Part shown: one piece after another, positions 63,127-64,000 of the stretch
Position numbering within the stretch: position 1 is the stretch's first letter
Layout: each line of letters starts with the position of its first letter
Source of the DNA: Nitrospira sp.
GTDB taxonomy: Bacteria > Nitrospirota > Nitrospiria > Nitrospirales > Nitrospiraceae
Reading direction: 5' to 3'
DNA length: 64,000 nt
Assembly: GCA_030692565.1 (NCBI GenBank)
Contig: JAUYAO010000057.1
Location: 124,001-188,000, forward strand
Notes under the pieces: model-generated
Told to the model about the DNA's origin: nothing
The model's input: the letters and a program-made list of their open reading frames with translations, nothing else
The model's database searches: none
Made by a program: the position numbers and the translations under genes

Positions 63127-64000
63127 TGAATCACCCGTTGAATCATGACCGCAGTTTGTCCCCGAACCAGAGTGAGCGTCCGACTACTCTCCGTCGTCGG
63201 ACCGTTTGCTCGCCCAACCAGCTGCACCGACGCCGCATACTGCCCGGGCTCGACCCAGACGCGAGCGATGTGAATTTCATCGGGGAGCGTCTGCCAACTG
63301 CGCTTATCGGCCTCTTCCGAGGCCACAGCGAGCCCTTTAGTAAGAAGCCCCACAACAAGGCCCACCCATGGCGCAGCGTCTTTACCCGCCGCTTGCTGAG
63401 CCCCGCGTGTGGCCCCTTCCGCCATCGCAAACTTGACGGCTGCACGAGCCAAGGCCTTGACCGTAATGCCGGGCAACCGATCGGAAAGACTCTTATCTGC
63501 CAGCGCGGAGATGTTCTGCCCCAACTCTGAGGAGACCCGCACCTGCCGACCGGTCTCGCCGACCAGCGTCAGCTGCTCCACGGGCACCTGCGTTTTCTGC
63601 GTCACCAATCGGGGCAACGCCACGCGCACGACACGACCATTGAGGCCATACAGGACGCTATCGACCCCGCGGTTCTGATGCCGCGACGACTGGGAGAATC
63701 CACGATTCAACAACACGAGCTGCAAGGCATCCAGACTGATCGGCAAGTCAAGAAAGCGGTCCTCCTTCCGAGGGGCGCGGCCATTATAGCTGATCAACAC
63801 CACTTGAGCGAGGTCTCGCTGCGCCGCACTGGCCTGCCACGCCGTGTCAGGGAAGAGCCGCCGATACTCCTCAAACTCATTCGTCAAATGGAGCGCGTCA
63901 GCGGTCCGCAAGAGATCGGCACGGAGTTGAGCCGGGACTGGCGTGCGCGCCCAACCCCGGTTGGCTTCGTACGCATCATAGGCCTTCCGGTAGGCAATGA
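63123..64000 (-). CDS. COG3014-like exported protein, N-terminus beyond the window
   Basis: The frame is open to the right edge of the window (AYRKAYDAYEANRGWARTPV before the first TTG), so at least 292 residues are present and the 5' end is missing. Visible pieces are ADALHLTNEFEEYRRLFPDT, VLISYNGRAPRKEDRFLDLP, GQNISALADKSLSDRLPGIT and VEPGQYAASVQLVGRANGPT, matching the COG3014 type (TPR-like N-terminus, lipoprotein). Its stop overlaps the LPP20-type start. It probably belongs to the same periplasmic/outer-membrane complex. Confidence 0.75.
   Translation of the reverse strand, partial: IAYRKAYDAYEANRGWARTPVPAQLRADLLRTADALHLTNEFEEYRRLFPDTAWQASAAQRDLAQVVLISYNGRAPRKEDRFLDLPISLDALQLVLLNRGFSQSSRHQNRGVDSVLYGLNGRVVRVALPRLVTQKTQVPVEQLTLVGETGRQVRVSSELGQNISALADKSLSDRLPGITVKALARAAVKFAMAEGATRGAQQAAGKDAAPWVGLVVGLLTKGLAVASEEADKRSWQTLPDEIHIARVWVEPGQYAASVQLVGRANGPTTESSRTLTLVRGQTAVMIQRVIQ

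Overview
The window is GC-rich, densely coded chromosomal DNA of a Gram-negative, diderm bacterium. The gene mix suggests the phylum Nitrospirota (a Nitrospira-like genome): VPxPA/PEP-CTERM proteins beside an exopolysaccharide locus, a TonB/ExbBD set joined to two-partner secretion, a 2,917-residue cyclic-glucan-synthase-like enzyme, and many small response regulators. This assignment is by gene-content resemblance only; there is no rRNA or other phylogenetic marker in the window. No intact transposase, integrase, CRISPR array, rRNA or complete tRNA was seen.

Layout. (1) 1-7269, all minus: polysaccharide locus with glycosyltransferases, a SAM methyltransferase, a Wzx-type flippase, a secreted GHL10-type glycoside hydrolase and an O-antigen-ligase-like polymerase, several joined by 4-base start/stop overlaps. 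(2) 7270-10600: an AT-richer patch with two convergent right-handed beta-helix proteins, flanked by a direct repeat and holding a remnant of a third copy. (3) 10604-16016: an Fn3-like lipoprotein, then minus-strand genes for three VPxPA/PEP-CTERM proteins and a PstS-like binding protein. (4) 16533-25536, minus: tpsB-tpsA-exbB, then a four-helix-bundle gene, exbD and tonB, the last three separated by hairpin-rich TTCACG repeat blocks. A GspC-like gene is divergent from it, followed by an outer-membrane barrel and a CYTH-CHAD protein. (5) 29323-30192: gene-free, with the 3' half of a tRNA-Phe-like sequence. (6) 30193-43889: the cyclic-glucan-synthase-like giant, a SpoU methyltransferase, a coiled-coil protein, an XRE regulator, RlmI, and a ThDP-dependent 2-oxoacid decarboxylase. 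(7) 44016-48260: a NarX-type kinase/response-regulator pair, three receiver-only proteins and two small zinc-ribbon-like proteins. (8) 48315-54499: a cupredoxin-like lipoprotein and a CzcCBA/CusCBA-type metal efflux operon. (9) 54591-55642: a deletion scar fusing chaA to the 3' end of sugE out of frame. (10) 56176-60320: a compatible-solute operon (GpgS-like synthase, second glycosyltransferase, TM-helix channel protein, MPGP-like phosphatase). (11) 60355-64000: small hypotheticals, a PIN-domain protein with an unusual partner, an LPP20-type lipoprotein and a COG3014-like partial gene.

The most unusual signals are non-coding. A short element with the end CAGG(C/A)TG(T/C)TGA lies exactly at stop codons, twice as a full-length copy of about 160-175 bp with inverted ends. 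Related TTCACG-rich inverted-repeat blocks fill the gaps of the ton operon. Several promoter regions (tpsB/gspC, the outer-membrane barrel, the PEP-CTERM/PstS-like set, the polymerase/beta-helix region) carry 7-4-7 direct repeats with 11-bp phasing, like PhoB/OmpR-family sites, which hints at shared control of surface functions.
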